The notes under the pieces were generated by a model. The model saw only the letters and a list, made by a program, of their open reading frames with translations, was not told the origin of the DNA and made no database searches. A stretch of DNA of 47,057 nt, from positions 135,140 through 182,196 of the forward strand of contig DIZF01000001.1 in the NCBI GenBank assembly GCA_002427815.1, given 5' to 3'. The position numbers and the translations under genes are program-made. The stretch comes from Ramlibacter tataouinensis. GTDB taxonomy: Bacteria; Pseudomonadota; Gammaproteobacteria; Burkholderiales; Burkholderiaceae_C. This document shows, piece after piece, positions 9,500 to 18,486 of this stretch (position 1 is its first letter; each line of letters starts with the position of its first letter).

Positions 9500-9523
9500 G
9501 GCGCGTGCTCGCTGGTCGATCGT

Positions 9524-10270
9524 TCAGCCGGCCATGGTCAGGCCGCCGCTCACGCTGAGCACCTGCCCGGTGATGTAGCGGGCGCGGTCGCTGGCAAAGA
9601 ACAGGATCGCGTCCGCCACTTCTTCCGGCCGGCCCAGGCGGCGGAACGGGATCGCCTTGGTCAGCGCCTCCTTCACCTTGTCGGGCACGGCTGCCATCAA
9701 CGGGGTGTCGGTCGGGCCGGGGCAGACGCAGTTGACGTTGATCTGGTAGCGCGCCACCTCGCGCGCCAGCGACTTGGTGAAGGCGATCAGCCCACCCTTC
9801 GCTCCCGAATACACGGTTTCGCCCAGGCTGCCGACGCGGCCGGCATCGCTGGCGACGTTGACGATCCGGCCGCTGCCGCGTTCCTTCATCGCCGGAATCA
9901 AGGCCTTGACCAGTTGCATGGGGCCGACGAAGTTGAGCGCGATCATTTTCTCCCACAGGTCCGGCGTGCCCTCCCAGAACGGGTGGTTCTTGCCCCAGCC
10001 CGCGCCGTTGACGATCACGTCCGGCGGCCCGAACCGCTGCAGCACGCTGCCGGCCAATGCCTCGATGGAGGCCGCGCGGGTCAGGTCCACGTTCAGGTAC
10101 TCGGCGTCGTAGCCGCCGGCCTTCAGTTCCGCGGCGGCTTTCGCCCCGTTGGCCTCGTCGATATCGGCCAGCAGCACGCGGGCGCCGGCCTGCGCGAAGG
10201 CCTGCGCCGTGGCGCGGCCGATTCCGGACGCGGCGCCGGTGATGAGGGCGGTGCGTTGATCGAGCTTCAT
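9524..10270 (-). CDS. Short-chain dehydrogenase/reductase
   Basis: A 248-aa classical SDR. The cofactor motif TGAASGIG is at residues 11-18, the structural NGAG at 88-91, and the catalytic Ser141, Tyr154 and Lys158 (YSGAK) are in place. The Asp in LLADID after the second strand favours NAD. A strong ribosome-binding site (AGGAGA) precedes the ATG at 10270. It resembles 2-hydroxycyclohexanecarboxyl-CoA or 3-hydroxyacyl-CoA dehydrogenases (BadH-like), and sits next to a crotonase gene, so together they could perform a beta-oxidation-type step. The true substrate is unknown. Confidence 0.9.
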   Translation of the reverse strand: MKLDQRTALITGAASGIGRATAQAFAQAGARVLLADIDEANGAKAAAELKAGGYDAEYLNVDLTRAASIEALAGSVLQRFGPPDVIVNGAGWGKNHPFWEGTPDLWEKMIALNFVGPMQLVKALIPAMKERGSGRIVNVASDAGRVGSLGETVYSGAKGGLIAFTKSLAREVARYQINVNCVCPGPTDTPLMAAVPDKVKEALTKAIPFRRLGRPEEVADAILFFASDRARYITGQVLSVSGGLTMAG

Positions 10271-10307
10271 GGTGTTCTCTCCTGGATGAAAAAAGTCGGG
10301 AAAAGGC

Positions 10308-11090
10308 TCAGCGGCTGCGGGCCAGAAAGGCGGCCACGCGTTTGCGCGTGTCCGGATGCTGGTACAGGCCACGGGTGTGGGCGAGTTCTTCGGCGAAACC
10401 GTCGCGCGCGCTGTCCTGCGCGGCGGCGATGCATTGCTTGGCGGCGCCAATCGCCTGCCGCGGCATGGCGGCGATGCGCTCGGCCAGGGCCCGTGCCGCA
10501 TCCGCCAGCTCGGCGCGCGGCAGTGACCACTGCACCAGTCCGAGCCGCTCGGCCGTGGCGCCGTCCACGGTCTCCGCGCCCAGGATCAGGCGCCTGGCCA
10601 ACCCGGGACCGACCAGACGGGTCAGGCGCTGGGTCCCGCCCGCGGCAGGCAGCAGGCCCAGCCCCGCCTCCGGCAGTCCGAGCCGGGCCTCGTGCGCGGC
10701 GATGCGCAGGTCGCAGGCCAGCGCCATCTCGAACCCTCCGCCCAGGGCCGCACCGCTGAGTTCGGCCAGCGTCACCAGCGGCGCTTCTTCCAGACGAACC
10801 GCCAGTCGCTGCAGGCGGGCCACCAGCTCCAGCATCCGCTCCAGCCCGTCCGGTGTCGCGATGCTCTGGCGCATCAGTGCCAGGTCAGCGCCGGCACAGA
10901 ACACCCGGCACGCGCTGCGCAGGTGCAGCACCGAAACTTCGGGGTCGGCGCAGGCCGCTTCGAGCGCCGCCTCGATCGCGCCGACCAACGCATCGTCGAG
11001 CGCGTTGACGGGCGACCGCGCCAGCGTGAGCGTGAACACGCCTGCGTTGCGCGCGGTCTGGACCAGGGGCGCGGCCGTGGGCATGGTCAT
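10308..11090 (-). CDS. Enoyl-CoA hydratase/isomerase family protein
   Basis: A 260-aa crotonase. The first oxyanion-hole loop is CRVFCAGADLALM, and both catalytic glutamates are present: GGGFEMALACDLR and GLPEAGLGLLPAAGGTQRL. It should therefore be a functional hydratase, unlike the homologue at 7600-8418. The ATG at 11090 overlaps the stop of the CoA-ligase fusion gene (ATGA), and the SDR follows 37 bases later. Substrate is likely an enoyl-CoA from ring or side-chain breakdown. Confidence 0.9.
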   Translation of the reverse strand: MTMPTAAPLVQTARNAGVFTLTLARSPVNALDDALVGAIEAALEAACADPEVSVLHLRSACRVFCAGADLALMRQSIATPDGLERMLELVARLQRLAVRLEEAPLVTLAELSGAALGGGFEMALACDLRIAAHEARLGLPEAGLGLLPAAGGTQRLTRLVGPGLARRLILGAETVDGATAERLGLVQWSLPRAELADAARALAERIAAMPRQAIGAAKQCIAAAQDSARDGFAEELAHTRGLYQHPDTRKRVAAFLARSR

Positions 11091-13246
11091 GACAGACGCG
11101 CTCCGGTCAACGGAATCATTTCGGCGAGCTTGCGCCGCAGCAGCTTGCCGGTGGGCGTGCGCGGCAGCGCCTCGATCGCATGCATGGCACTCGGCCGCTG
11201 GTAGGGCGGCAGGGCCGCGGCGCGCTCGCGCAGCACGCGCTCGACTTCCGCGGCCTGGCCCTCGCGGGCCACGAAGAACAGGTTGACGCTGTCCACCCCG
11301 TCCTGGTCGGGCACGCACACGCCGCCGGCTTCGAGCAGCCCGGGTGTTCCTGCGGCCAGACGCTCCTCGAGTTCGACCAGGTTGACCCAGCGGCCCTTGA
11401 TCTTGATCAGCGAGTCTTCCCGGCCGGCAAAGCGCCAGCCGCCGCCCTCGGTGCGCAGGAACAGGTCGGCCGGGCAGAACGCGCCGTCGCGGAAAGTCTC
11501 GGCCTGCGCCGCCGGGCGATCCAGGTAGCCCAGGGCCAGGGTCGACACGCGAATGCGCAAGCGGGTCGGGATGCCGGACGCCGCGGCCTCCGGGTCGAGC
11601 GGGTGCACCTCGACGCCGGGCGAAGGCAGCAGCCCGTCGTCGCCCGCCTTGCCGGTGAGCACCAGCACCAGCGTTTCGGAGGCGCCGTAGCCGTCCACCA
11701 TGCCGATGCCGGTGGCGGCCTGCCAGGCGTCGCGCAGGCTGGCCGGCAGGGTCTCGCCGGCCGACACGCAGGCCCTGACACCGGAGGCCACGAGCGAGGG
11801 CGCCAGGCCGGCGTGCAGCAGGTTGCGATACAGCGACGGCACGCTGAAGAACACGGTCGGACGCGTCTTCGCCACCGTGGCGGCGGCCGACTCGGCCGTG
11901 GGCCATTGCGGATCGAGGATGACCGTGGCGCCGATCTTCAGGCCGGCGAACAGGCTGTTGGTCTGCGGATAGGAAAAGAACAGCCGCGAGGTCGCGAACA
12001 GCCGGTCGGCGGCCGTGATGCCCAGGCGTTCGCGCGAAACGCGCTCGATCTCGCGCGCGAAACCGTGCCGGTGGACCACCGCCTTGGGCTTGCCGGAGGT
12101 GCCCGAGGAATGGCACCAGAAAGCCGGCGTATCCGCATCGACCCAATACGGGGCGGCCGGCCTGGCGTCCGCGACAGCGCGGCGGCCTTCCTCGACCAGG
12201 ATGACGCGCTCGCGCCAGGGCGAGGGCGTGTCCGCATCCGACTCGGCGACGATGACGTTGAAGCCGGCCTCCTCCAGGATGTACTGCCAATCCGGCGCCG
12301 GAATCTGCGGATTCACCGCCACCGCCACGCCGCCGGCCCAGATCGTGCCCAGGAACGCGACCACCCAGTCGATGCCATCGGGCAGCTTGATCGCCACCCG
12401 GTCGCCGGGCATCAGGCCGCGGTCGTGCCAGACGCCCGCCGCTCGCGCCACCCGGTCGCGCAACTCGCCATACGTCAACAGCTGTTCGCCGCAGACGAGC
12501 GCGATGCGGTCGGGATCGGTCTGCTGCGCGAGCAGCAGCACCGCCGCGTTGAGGGGTTCGGCCGCCGCGGCCGCCCGCCGGCCCTGGACGAGCGCCCGTT
12601 CGGCGAGCGCGGCCGCGGGCTCGTCCTGGCGCCAGCGCTGGTATTCGTCGGACAGCGTCTGCGCATGTTCGCGTTCCTCCTCGGCCAGCTCCTGGTACAG
12701 CTGGCGCTCGGCGGATCCCGGCGGCGCCAGGGTGGCACGGCTGGCGAAGAAGCCGGCCGCGCGTTGTTCCAGCGCGATGGCGATACGGAACAGGTTGTCC
12801 GCATCCTGCGGTCTATGCTCGACGCCCGCGAACAGCGCGGCCAGCTCGACCCGGAACTCGGGCACGCTGGGCGGGATGTCGGCCACGTGATAACGGCGCG
12901 ACAGCCGTTCCATGTGCTCGCCTTCCATCACCGCGAAGCGGCGGAACAGCGCCTCCAGCCGCGGATCGTTGGACTCCACTGCCGCGCGCTGGTAGAACGC
13001 GCGCCCGCCCAGCTCGATCTCGAAGGCGGTGCGAATCGCCATCAACGATGCCGCCCCCGGTCCCTTCGATCCGTCGCGCAGCACCAGCTCGCCACCGCAG
13101 ACCTGGCAGCGGCGATAGGGAAAGGCGAAGGCCTCGCTCAAGCCGCCGCACTGGCGGCAATGCCACTGCCGCGCCGCACCCGCGCAGCAAACCAGGGGGC
13201 CTTTGTCCGCATCGTCCAGCGGGGCATGGCATTGGGGACATTGCAT
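11087..13246 (-). CDS. Fusion: zinc ribbon + rubrerythrin-like diiron domain + benzoate-CoA ligase family enzyme
   Basis: A 719-aa protein starting at the ATG at 13246, preceded by GAGGAAA. Residues about 1-60 hold paired Cys motifs (CPQC, HCRQC, CQVC), like a zinc ribbon or rubredoxin-type site. Residues about 65-195 are ferritin-like with EGEH and EEEREH diiron motifs. From about residue 205 it is an adenylate-forming ligase: YGELRDRVAR, the P-loop SSGTSGKPKAVVH, DGYGASETL, the hinge region and the terminal lysine motif TPTGKLLRRKL. By position directly after hcrB it is the best candidate for 4-hydroxybenzoate-CoA ligase (HcrL/HbaA role), forming 4-hydroxybenzoyl-CoA with ATP and CoA. Known aryl-CoA ligases are about 520 aa without the N-terminal iron domain, so the fusion is unusual. 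Benzoate or another hydroxybenzoate could also be the substrate. Confidence 0.88.
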   Translation of the reverse strand: MQCPQCHAPLDDADKGPLVCCAGAARQWHCRQCGGLSEAFAFPYRRCQVCGGELVLRDGSKGPGAASLMAIRTAFEIELGGRAFYQRAAVESNDPRLEALFRRFAVMEGEHMERLSRRYHVADIPPSVPEFRVELAALFAGVEHRPQDADNLFRIAIALEQRAAGFFASRATLAPPGSAERQLYQELAEEEREHAQTLSDEYQRWRQDEPAAALAERALVQGRRAAAAAEPLNAAVLLLAQQTDPDRIALVCGEQLLTYGELRDRVARAAGVWHDRGLMPGDRVAIKLPDGIDWVVAFLGTIWAGGVAVAVNPQIPAPDWQYILEEAGFNVIVAESDADTPSPWRERVILVEEGRRAVADARPAAPYWVDADTPAFWCHSSGTSGKPKAVVHRHGFAREIERVSRERLGITAADRLFATSRLFFSYPQTNSLFAGLKIGATVILDPQWPTAESAAATVAKTRPTVFFSVPSLYRNLLHAGLAPSLVASGVRACVSAGETLPASLRDAWQAATGIGMVDGYGASETLVLVLTGKAGDDGLLPSPGVEVHPLDPEAAASGIPTRLRIRVSTLALGYLDRPAAQAETFRDGAFCPADLFLRTEGGGWRFAGREDSLIKIKGRWVNLVELEERLAAGTPGLLEAGGVCVPDQDGVDSVNLFFVAREGQAAEVERVLRERAAALPPYQRPSAMHAIEALPRTPTGKLLRRKLAEMIPLTGARLS

Positions 13247-13294
13247 CGCGTTTCCTCGGTAGGGTGCCGGCTCGGCAGGACGGGACGGCACGGC

Positions 13295-14275
13295 CTAGCC
13301 GCCGCCCAGTTCGCGCAACAGCCGTTGCGTCAGCGCGGAGGCCACCTGGCGCCGGTAGTTCGACGGCGTGACGGTGCTGCGCATGGGGCTGACCTGTTGC
13401 TGCACCAGCTTGGCCACACGGGCGAGCAGGTTGGCATCGATGGCTTCGCCCGCCAGCGCTTGCGTACCCGCCAGCAACAGCGGGTGGGCATTGGTGCCCG
13501 ACAGGGCGATGTTCAGCGTGACGATGCGTCCCTGCTGCAGCACCAGCGCGACCGCCACCGCCGCCAGCGGAAAGTCCATGGCCTCGCGCACCCTCGCCTT
13601 GCGGTAGCCGCAGACGAGGCCGCGCGCGGGTGCCGGTATCCGCACCCGGATCAGCAGTTCGCCCGGCGCCAGCGTGAGGTGGGCGGCGCCGTCGTCGCGG
13701 TACAGCTGCGCCAGGGGCAACCAGCGCGTTGCGCGCGCCGACTGCAATTCGACCTGCGCGCCCACCACCAGCAGCACCGGCGCCAGGTCGCCGCTGAAAG
13801 CGGCATGGCAGCGCTCGCCCTGCGGCGCGACGTGGCAGGTGGTGCCGCCGCGCTTGAGGCAATAGCTGTTGGCGGCGCGCCACCACTCGCTCTGGTTGTA
13901 GAACACGCAGCGCGTGTCCTGGCACAGGTTGCCGCCCAGCGTGGCGGCGCTGCGGTGGCCGGGGCCGGCGGCGGCGCGCGCGGCATCGGCCAGTGCCGGC
14001 AGCCGGGCCGCGATGGCGGGGTCGTCGGCCAGGGCGCTGAGGGTCAACCCGGCGCCGAGCGTGAGACCGCCATCCGCACCGGCCGTGACCGCCGCGAAAT
14101 CGCGCAGGCCCGACAGATCGATGAGCATGGCCGGGTGCTCCAGCCCGCGGCGCAAGTTGGGCAGCAGGTCGGTTCCGCCGGCGACGAGGCGGGCCTTGGG
14201 TTCGCTGTCCAGCAACGCGGCCGCCTCGGCCGCTGTGGTGGGACGCCGCAGCGTGAACTCGGGCAGGGCATGCAT
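13295..14275 (-). CDS. hcrB: 4-hydroxybenzoyl-CoA reductase beta (FAD) subunit
   Basis: A 326-aa FAD-binding subunit of the xanthine dehydrogenase family. FAD motifs are VAGGTDLLPNLRRG near residue 32 and ATLGGNLCQDTRC near residue 110. The diagnostic feature is the extra cysteine-rich loop after residue 115 (CQDTRCVFYNQSEWW ... SYCLKRGG ... TTCH), which in Thauera HcrB binds a [4Fe-4S] cluster and lets electrons flow towards reductive dehydroxylation. Its start overlaps the stop of hcrA by one base (TGATG). With HcrA and HcrC it removes the para-hydroxyl of 4-hydroxybenzoyl-CoA to give benzoyl-CoA. Confidence 0.93.
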   Translation of the reverse strand: MHALPEFTLRRPTTAAEAAALLDSEPKARLVAGGTDLLPNLRRGLEHPAMLIDLSGLRDFAAVTAGADGGLTLGAGLTLSALADDPAIAARLPALADAARAAAGPGHRSAATLGGNLCQDTRCVFYNQSEWWRAANSYCLKRGGTTCHVAPQGERCHAAFSGDLAPVLLVVGAQVELQSARATRWLPLAQLYRDDGAAHLTLAPGELLIRVRIPAPARGLVCGYRKARVREAMDFPLAAVAVALVLQQGRIVTLNIALSGTNAHPLLLAGTQALAGEAIDANLLARVAKLVQQQVSPMRSTVTPSNYRRQVASALTQRLLRELGGG

Positions 14276-16638
14276 CAGACGGACTCCTTCAGGGTGCGCG
14301 GAGCCGCTTTCCGGCGCTGTTCGCGGCGGCGCGCCTGCAGCGCATCGAAGACGCGGTCGGGCGTGACCGGCAGCGCGGCCAGGCGCAGCCCCAGCGCATC
14401 CGCGATGGCGCTGGTGAGCGCCGGCGGGAATCCGTGCAAGCCGCCCTCGCTGCCCTCCTTGGCACCGAACGGGCCCAGCGGGTCCATGCTCTCGACCAGG
14501 GTCACCTCGATCGGCGGCGACTCGGCGATCGTCGGGATCCGGTAATCGAGCAGGTTGGCGCGCAAGGGCAGGCCCTCGTGGTACTGCGTTTCTTCCGACA
14601 GCGCCTGACCCATGCCCATCCACACCGCGCCCTGCACCTGGCCCTCGACGGCCATGGGGTTGAGCGCGCGGCCGCAGTCGTGCGCGACCCAGACCTTCAC
14701 GACGCGCACCGCGCCGGTGTCCTCGTCCACCTGCACCTCGACCACCTGCGCCGCGTAGCTGAAGCCCGCGGTCGAGCCGACCGCGGCCCCGCGGAATTTG
14801 CCGCCCTGGGTTTCGGGCGGTGTCGACCAGGCACCCTTGACAGTCAGCGTGCCGGACTCGGCCAGCGCCAATTGCACGCACTGCGCGAAGTCGAGTACCC
14901 GGTCGGTGCCGATCACCCAGCACGATTCGCCGCCCCACTCCACCTCCTCGGGCGTGACTTCCAGCTTTTTCGCGGCCGCGTTCACCAGCACCCGCTTGAG
15001 TGCCTCGGCGGCGCGCAGTGCGGCATTGCCGACCATGAACGAAACCCGCGACGAGTACGAGCCGTTGTCCTTGGGCGTGAGCGCACTGTCGGCGGAGATC
15101 ACGCGGATGCGCGCCATCGGCAGCAGCAGCACCTCGGCCACGACCTGGGTCAGCAGGGTGGTGGAACCCTGGCCGATGTCGGAAGCGCCGGTGAGCAGGG
15201 TGATGCCGCCGTCGAAGTCGAGCTTGAGGTTGACCACGGCATGCGGCTCGCCGCTCCAGTGCACCGGCTTGGCCGAGCCGCTGACGTAATGCGAGCAGGC
15301 CATGCCCAGCCCGCGTCCGGGCGGCAGCTTGCCGCGCCGCTCGTGCCAGCCCGAAGCCTGTTCGACCGCGTCCAGGCATTGCGGCAGTCCGTACGAGTTG
15401 ACCTGCAGGTCGTTCAGCGTGCGGTACGGCGCCGCGATCAGATTGGCGCGGCGCACGGCGAAGGGATCCAGCGCGAGCTGGCCGGCCATCTCGTCGAGCA
15501 GCGATTCGACCGCGAAGCGCACGTTGACGGCGCCGTGGCCGCGCATCGCGCCGCAAGGCGGCAGGTTGGTATAGACGCGAAAACCGCGGTAGCGCACCGC
15601 GCCCACCTTGTACAGCGCATGCAGCAGCGCGCCGGCGTACAGGATGGTGACCAGGCCGTAGCCGCCATAGGCGCCACCGCGCTGCACCACTTCGGCTTCC
15701 AGCGCCGTGATCTCGCCGCTGCGCTTCAGGCCGATCTTGACCCGCACGTCGCTTTGCGGCCGGCCGCGGTGGGTGAGGAACACCTCTTCGCGCGTCAGCT
15801 CCAGCTTCACCGTGCCGCCTGCGGCCCGGGCCAGCGCCGCCGTGACCATCTCGAAGTTCAGCGGCTCCACGCGATGCCCGAAACCGCCGCCGACGAAGGG
15901 CTTCACCACGCGAATCTGCGAACCGTCGATGCCCAGCGTCTGCGCCAGCATCAGATGCAGGTAATACGGGACCTGGGTCACCGACTGCACCGTGAGGCGC
16001 TGCGCTTCCGGTTCCCATTGCGCGATGGTGGCATTGAGTTCGATCTGCCCGTGCGCGACCTCGGCGCATTCGTAAGAGCGCTCGAGCACCAGGTCGGCGG
16101 CTGCGAAGCCGGCTTCGACGTCGCCGAAGTCCTGCTCGACCTGCCGCTCGAGGTTGCCGGGCTTGTTGTCGTGCAGCAGCACGGCGCCTTCGGCCCTGGC
16201 CTCGGCCGACGTGAAGAACGCCGGCAACTCGTCGAACTCGACCACGACCGCGGCCAGAGCGGCGCGCGCTGAAGTTTCATCGACCGCGGCGACAGCGAAC
16301 AAGGGCTCGCCGCGATAGCGCACCTTGCCGCGCGCCAGCGGCCATTCGTTCTGCGCGATCGGGATGACGCCGTACGGCGCGGAAAAATCTTCCCCGGTGA
16401 TCACCGCGCGCACGCCGGGCAGCGTCAGCGCACGGGTCGCGTCGATCGACCGGATGACGCCATGGGCCACCGGGCTGCGTCCGATCAGGCCGACCAGCAC
16501 GGTGCCCACCGGGAGATCGGCGGTGTAGCGGGCGCGGCCGGTGACCTTGTCGATGCCGTCCACCAGCGGCGTGCGGACACCGATCGAGCGGGTGGGCGGT
16601 GCGACCGACAGGTCGACTGCGTGCGGCTCGCGCTTCAT
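14275..16638 (-). CDS. hcrA: 4-hydroxybenzoyl-CoA reductase alpha (molybdopterin) subunit
   Basis: A 787-aa catalytic subunit of the xanthine dehydrogenase family, close to the length of Thauera HcrA. The start MKREPHAVDLSV at 16638 overlaps the hcrC stop by four bases. Family landmarks are visible: GIDKVTGRARYTADLPVG near the N terminus, FVGGGFGHRVEP in the molybdenum-cofactor region, and GSTAGFSYAAQVVEVQVDED before the C-terminal cofactor contacts. It holds the molybdopterin cytosine dinucleotide and binds 4-hydroxybenzoyl-CoA. The substrate call rests on HcrB's extra iron-sulfur loop and on the neighbouring ligase. Confidence 0.93.
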   Translation of the reverse strand: MKREPHAVDLSVAPPTRSIGVRTPLVDGIDKVTGRARYTADLPVGTVLVGLIGRSPVAHGVIRSIDATRALTLPGVRAVITGEDFSAPYGVIPIAQNEWPLARGKVRYRGEPLFAVAAVDETSARAALAAVVVEFDELPAFFTSAEARAEGAVLLHDNKPGNLERQVEQDFGDVEAGFAAADLVLERSYECAEVAHGQIELNATIAQWEPEAQRLTVQSVTQVPYYLHLMLAQTLGIDGSQIRVVKPFVGGGFGHRVEPLNFEMVTAALARAAGGTVKLELTREEVFLTHRGRPQSDVRVKIGLKRSGEITALEAEVVQRGGAYGGYGLVTILYAGALLHALYKVGAVRYRGFRVYTNLPPCGAMRGHGAVNVRFAVESLLDEMAGQLALDPFAVRRANLIAAPYRTLNDLQVNSYGLPQCLDAVEQASGWHERRGKLPPGRGLGMACSHYVSGSAKPVHWSGEPHAVVNLKLDFDGGITLLTGASDIGQGSTTLLTQVVAEVLLLPMARIRVISADSALTPKDNGSYSSRVSFMVGNAALRAAEALKRVLVNAAAKKLEVTPEEVEWGGESCWVIGTDRVLDFAQCVQLALAESGTLTVKGAWSTPPETQGGKFRGAAVGSTAGFSYAAQVVEVQVDEDTGAVRVVKVWVAHDCGRALNPMAVEGQVQGAVWMGMGQALSEETQYHEGLPLRANLLDYRIPTIAESPPIEVTLVESMDPLGPFGAKEGSEGGLHGFPPALTSAIADALGLRLAALPVTPDRVFDALQARRREQRRKAAPRTLKESV

Positions 16639-17105
16639 GACGTGGCTCCCGCGGCGGCCTGCACCGATTCGATGATCTTCACGTAACCGGTGCAACGGCA
16701 GAGGTTGCCCGCCAGGGCGGCCCGGATCTGCGCCTCGCCCGGATTGGGCTCGCGGCGCAGCAGTGCCTCGGCCGCCATCACCATGCCGGGCGTGCAGAAC
16801 CCGCACTGGGTGCCCAGGTGCTCATGAAAGGCCTGCTGCAGCCGGCTCATGCGCCCGGACTCGACGAGTCCTTCTATCGTTTCGATGGCGCGGCCGGACA
16901 CGCTGGCGGCCAGGGTGATGCAGGCCAGCCGCGGCTGGCCATCGACCAGCACGGTGCAGGCACCGCATTCGCCGCCGTCGCAACCCTGCTTGGTGCCGGT
17001 AAAGCCAAGCTCGTCGCGCAGCACCTCCAGCAGCAACGCGCTGCCTGGCGCCGCCACCTCGTGGGTGCGACCGTTGACTTTCAGGCTCAGTAACTGCTTT
17101 GACAT
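16635..17105 (-). CDS. hcrC: 4-hydroxybenzoyl-CoA reductase gamma ([2Fe-2S]) subunit
   Basis: A 156-aa subunit with both [2Fe-2S] sites of the family: the plant-ferredoxin type CDGGECGACTVLVDG and the helical type CGFCTPGMVM with CRCTGY further on. The ATG at 17105 gives MSKQLLSLKVNGRTHEV, the normal family start; a longer frame to 17192 overlaps paaK and is not needed. The start is one base after the paaK stop region, and the gene overlaps hcrA by four bases. It passes electrons between ferredoxin, HcrB and HcrA. Confidence 0.94.
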   Translation of the reverse strand: MSKQLLSLKVNGRTHEVAAPGSALLLEVLRDELGFTGTKQGCDGGECGACTVLVDGQPRLACITLAASVSGRAIETIEGLVESGRMSRLQQAFHEHLGTQCGFCTPGMVMAAEALLRREPNPGEAQIRAALAGNLCRCTGYVKIIESVQAAAGATS

Positions 17106-17106
17106 C

Positions 17107-18459
17107 TCAAGCCTCCTTCGGCCGCAAATCGCGCACCCGCACAGCCTTGCCCTGCGAGCGCGGCACCGTGCCGGGCACCTGCACCGTGACATCGGTGGTG
17201 ATGCCCACCATCGACTTGATGTGGTGCCTGACGTCGCGCGCCACCGCCGGGAAGAGCGCGGGCTCGGTGCCCGGCAAGGCCTCGACCTCGACGCGGACGT
17301 GGTCCAGGATGCCGTGCCGCTCGACCACCAACTGGTAATGCGGCGCGATGTTGGGGCGTCCGATCAGCACGGCCTCGATCTGCGAGGGATACACATTGAC
17401 ACCGCGGATGATCAGCATGTCGTCGTTGCGGCCGGTGATGCGCAGGATGCGCACATGGGTGCGGCCGCAGTCGCAGGGCGCAGTGGTCAGCCGCGTGATG
17501 TCGCGCGTGCGGTAGCGCAGCATCGGCAGCGCCTGCTTGGTCAGGGTGGTGATCACCAGCTCGCCGGCCTCGCCCTCGGGCAGGACCTTGCCGGTCTCCG
17601 GGTCGATCACCTCGAACAGGAAGTGATCCTCCCAGCCGTGCAGGCCGTCCTGGCACTCGCACTCGCAGGCGACGCCGGGACCCATGATTTCCGACAGGCC
17701 GTAGACGTCCACGGCCTTCAGGCCGATCCTCGCCTCGATCTCATGGCGCATGGCCGCGCTCCAGGGCTCGGCGCCGAACATGCCGATCTGCAGGGCGCTC
17801 TTGCGCAGGTCGACGCCCTGCTGCTCGGCCACCTCGGCGATCGCCAGCGCGTACGAGGGCGTGGCGCACAGCACGCGCGCCTTGAAGTCCATGATCAGGC
17901 CCACCTGGCGTTCGGTCGCGCCGCCCGACACCGGCACCACCACGGCGCCCAGGCGCTCGGCGCCGTAGTGCGCGCCGAGCCCGCCGGTGAACAGGCCGTA
18001 GCCGTACGCGTTGTGCACCACATCGCCGCGGCGCACCCCGGCGGAATAAAGCGAGCGGGCCATCAGGTCGGCCCAGTTGTCGATGTCCTCATGGGTGTAG
18101 CCGACCACCGTGGGCTTGCCGGTGGTGCCCGACGAGGCGTGCAGCCGCGCCAGTTGCTCGTGCGGCCGGGCAAACAGACCGAAGGGATACTGGTCGCGCA
18201 GGTCGGTCTTGATGGTGAAGGGCAGCCGCGCGAGGTCGTCCAGGCTGCGGATGTCGGCCGGCCGCGCGCCCACTTTGTCCAGTCGCTGGTGTACCAGGGG
18301 GACGTTGGCGTAGGCGTTGGCCAGCGTGGCCTGCAGCCGTTCGAACTGCAGCTGCGCCAGCTTTTCGCGCGGCATGGTTTCCGCCGCGGCGTGCAGGTAG
18401 CTGCGCTCGCCTGCCGATAGTGACTTCCGGCCGGTTTCCGCTGTCGAGAGAGCACCCAT
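17107..18459 (-). CDS. paaK: Phenylacetate-CoA ligase (AMP-forming)
   Basis: A 450-aa PaaK-family enzyme: P-loop SSGTTGKPTVVGYT near residue 103, the family motif YGLSEIMGPGVACEC near residue 249, and RTRDITRLTTAPCDCGRTH in the C-terminal half. It activates phenylacetate with ATP and CoA. Its gene lies 27 bases after padD and directly before hcrC, so the phenylacetate and 4-hydroxybenzoate branches share one transcript. In Aromatoleum the corresponding gene of the pad cluster is padJ, and that name could be used here too. Confidence 0.94.
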   Translation of the reverse strand: MGALSTAETGRKSLSAGERSYLHAAAETMPREKLAQLQFERLQATLANAYANVPLVHQRLDKVGARPADIRSLDDLARLPFTIKTDLRDQYPFGLFARPHEQLARLHASSGTTGKPTVVGYTHEDIDNWADLMARSLYSAGVRRGDVVHNAYGYGLFTGGLGAHYGAERLGAVVVPVSGGATERQVGLIMDFKARVLCATPSYALAIAEVAEQQGVDLRKSALQIGMFGAEPWSAAMRHEIEARIGLKAVDVYGLSEIMGPGVACECECQDGLHGWEDHFLFEVIDPETGKVLPEGEAGELVITTLTKQALPMLRYRTRDITRLTTAPCDCGRTHVRILRITGRNDDMLIIRGVNVYPSQIEAVLIGRPNIAPHYQLVVERHGILDHVRVEVEALPGTEPALFPAVARDVRHHIKSMVGITTDVTVQVPGTVPRSQGKAVRVRDLRPKEA

Positions 18460-18486
18460 GGAGCCTCCTGCTGCTAAGTTGAACTG

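Noticed and set aside
11180..14545. An open frame of 1121 codons on the plus strand
   Set aside because: It lies opposite the CoA-ligase fusion and hcrB/hcrA, has low-complexity Arg/Gln/Gly-rich content and no family motif; it is an antisense shadow of GC-rich codons.
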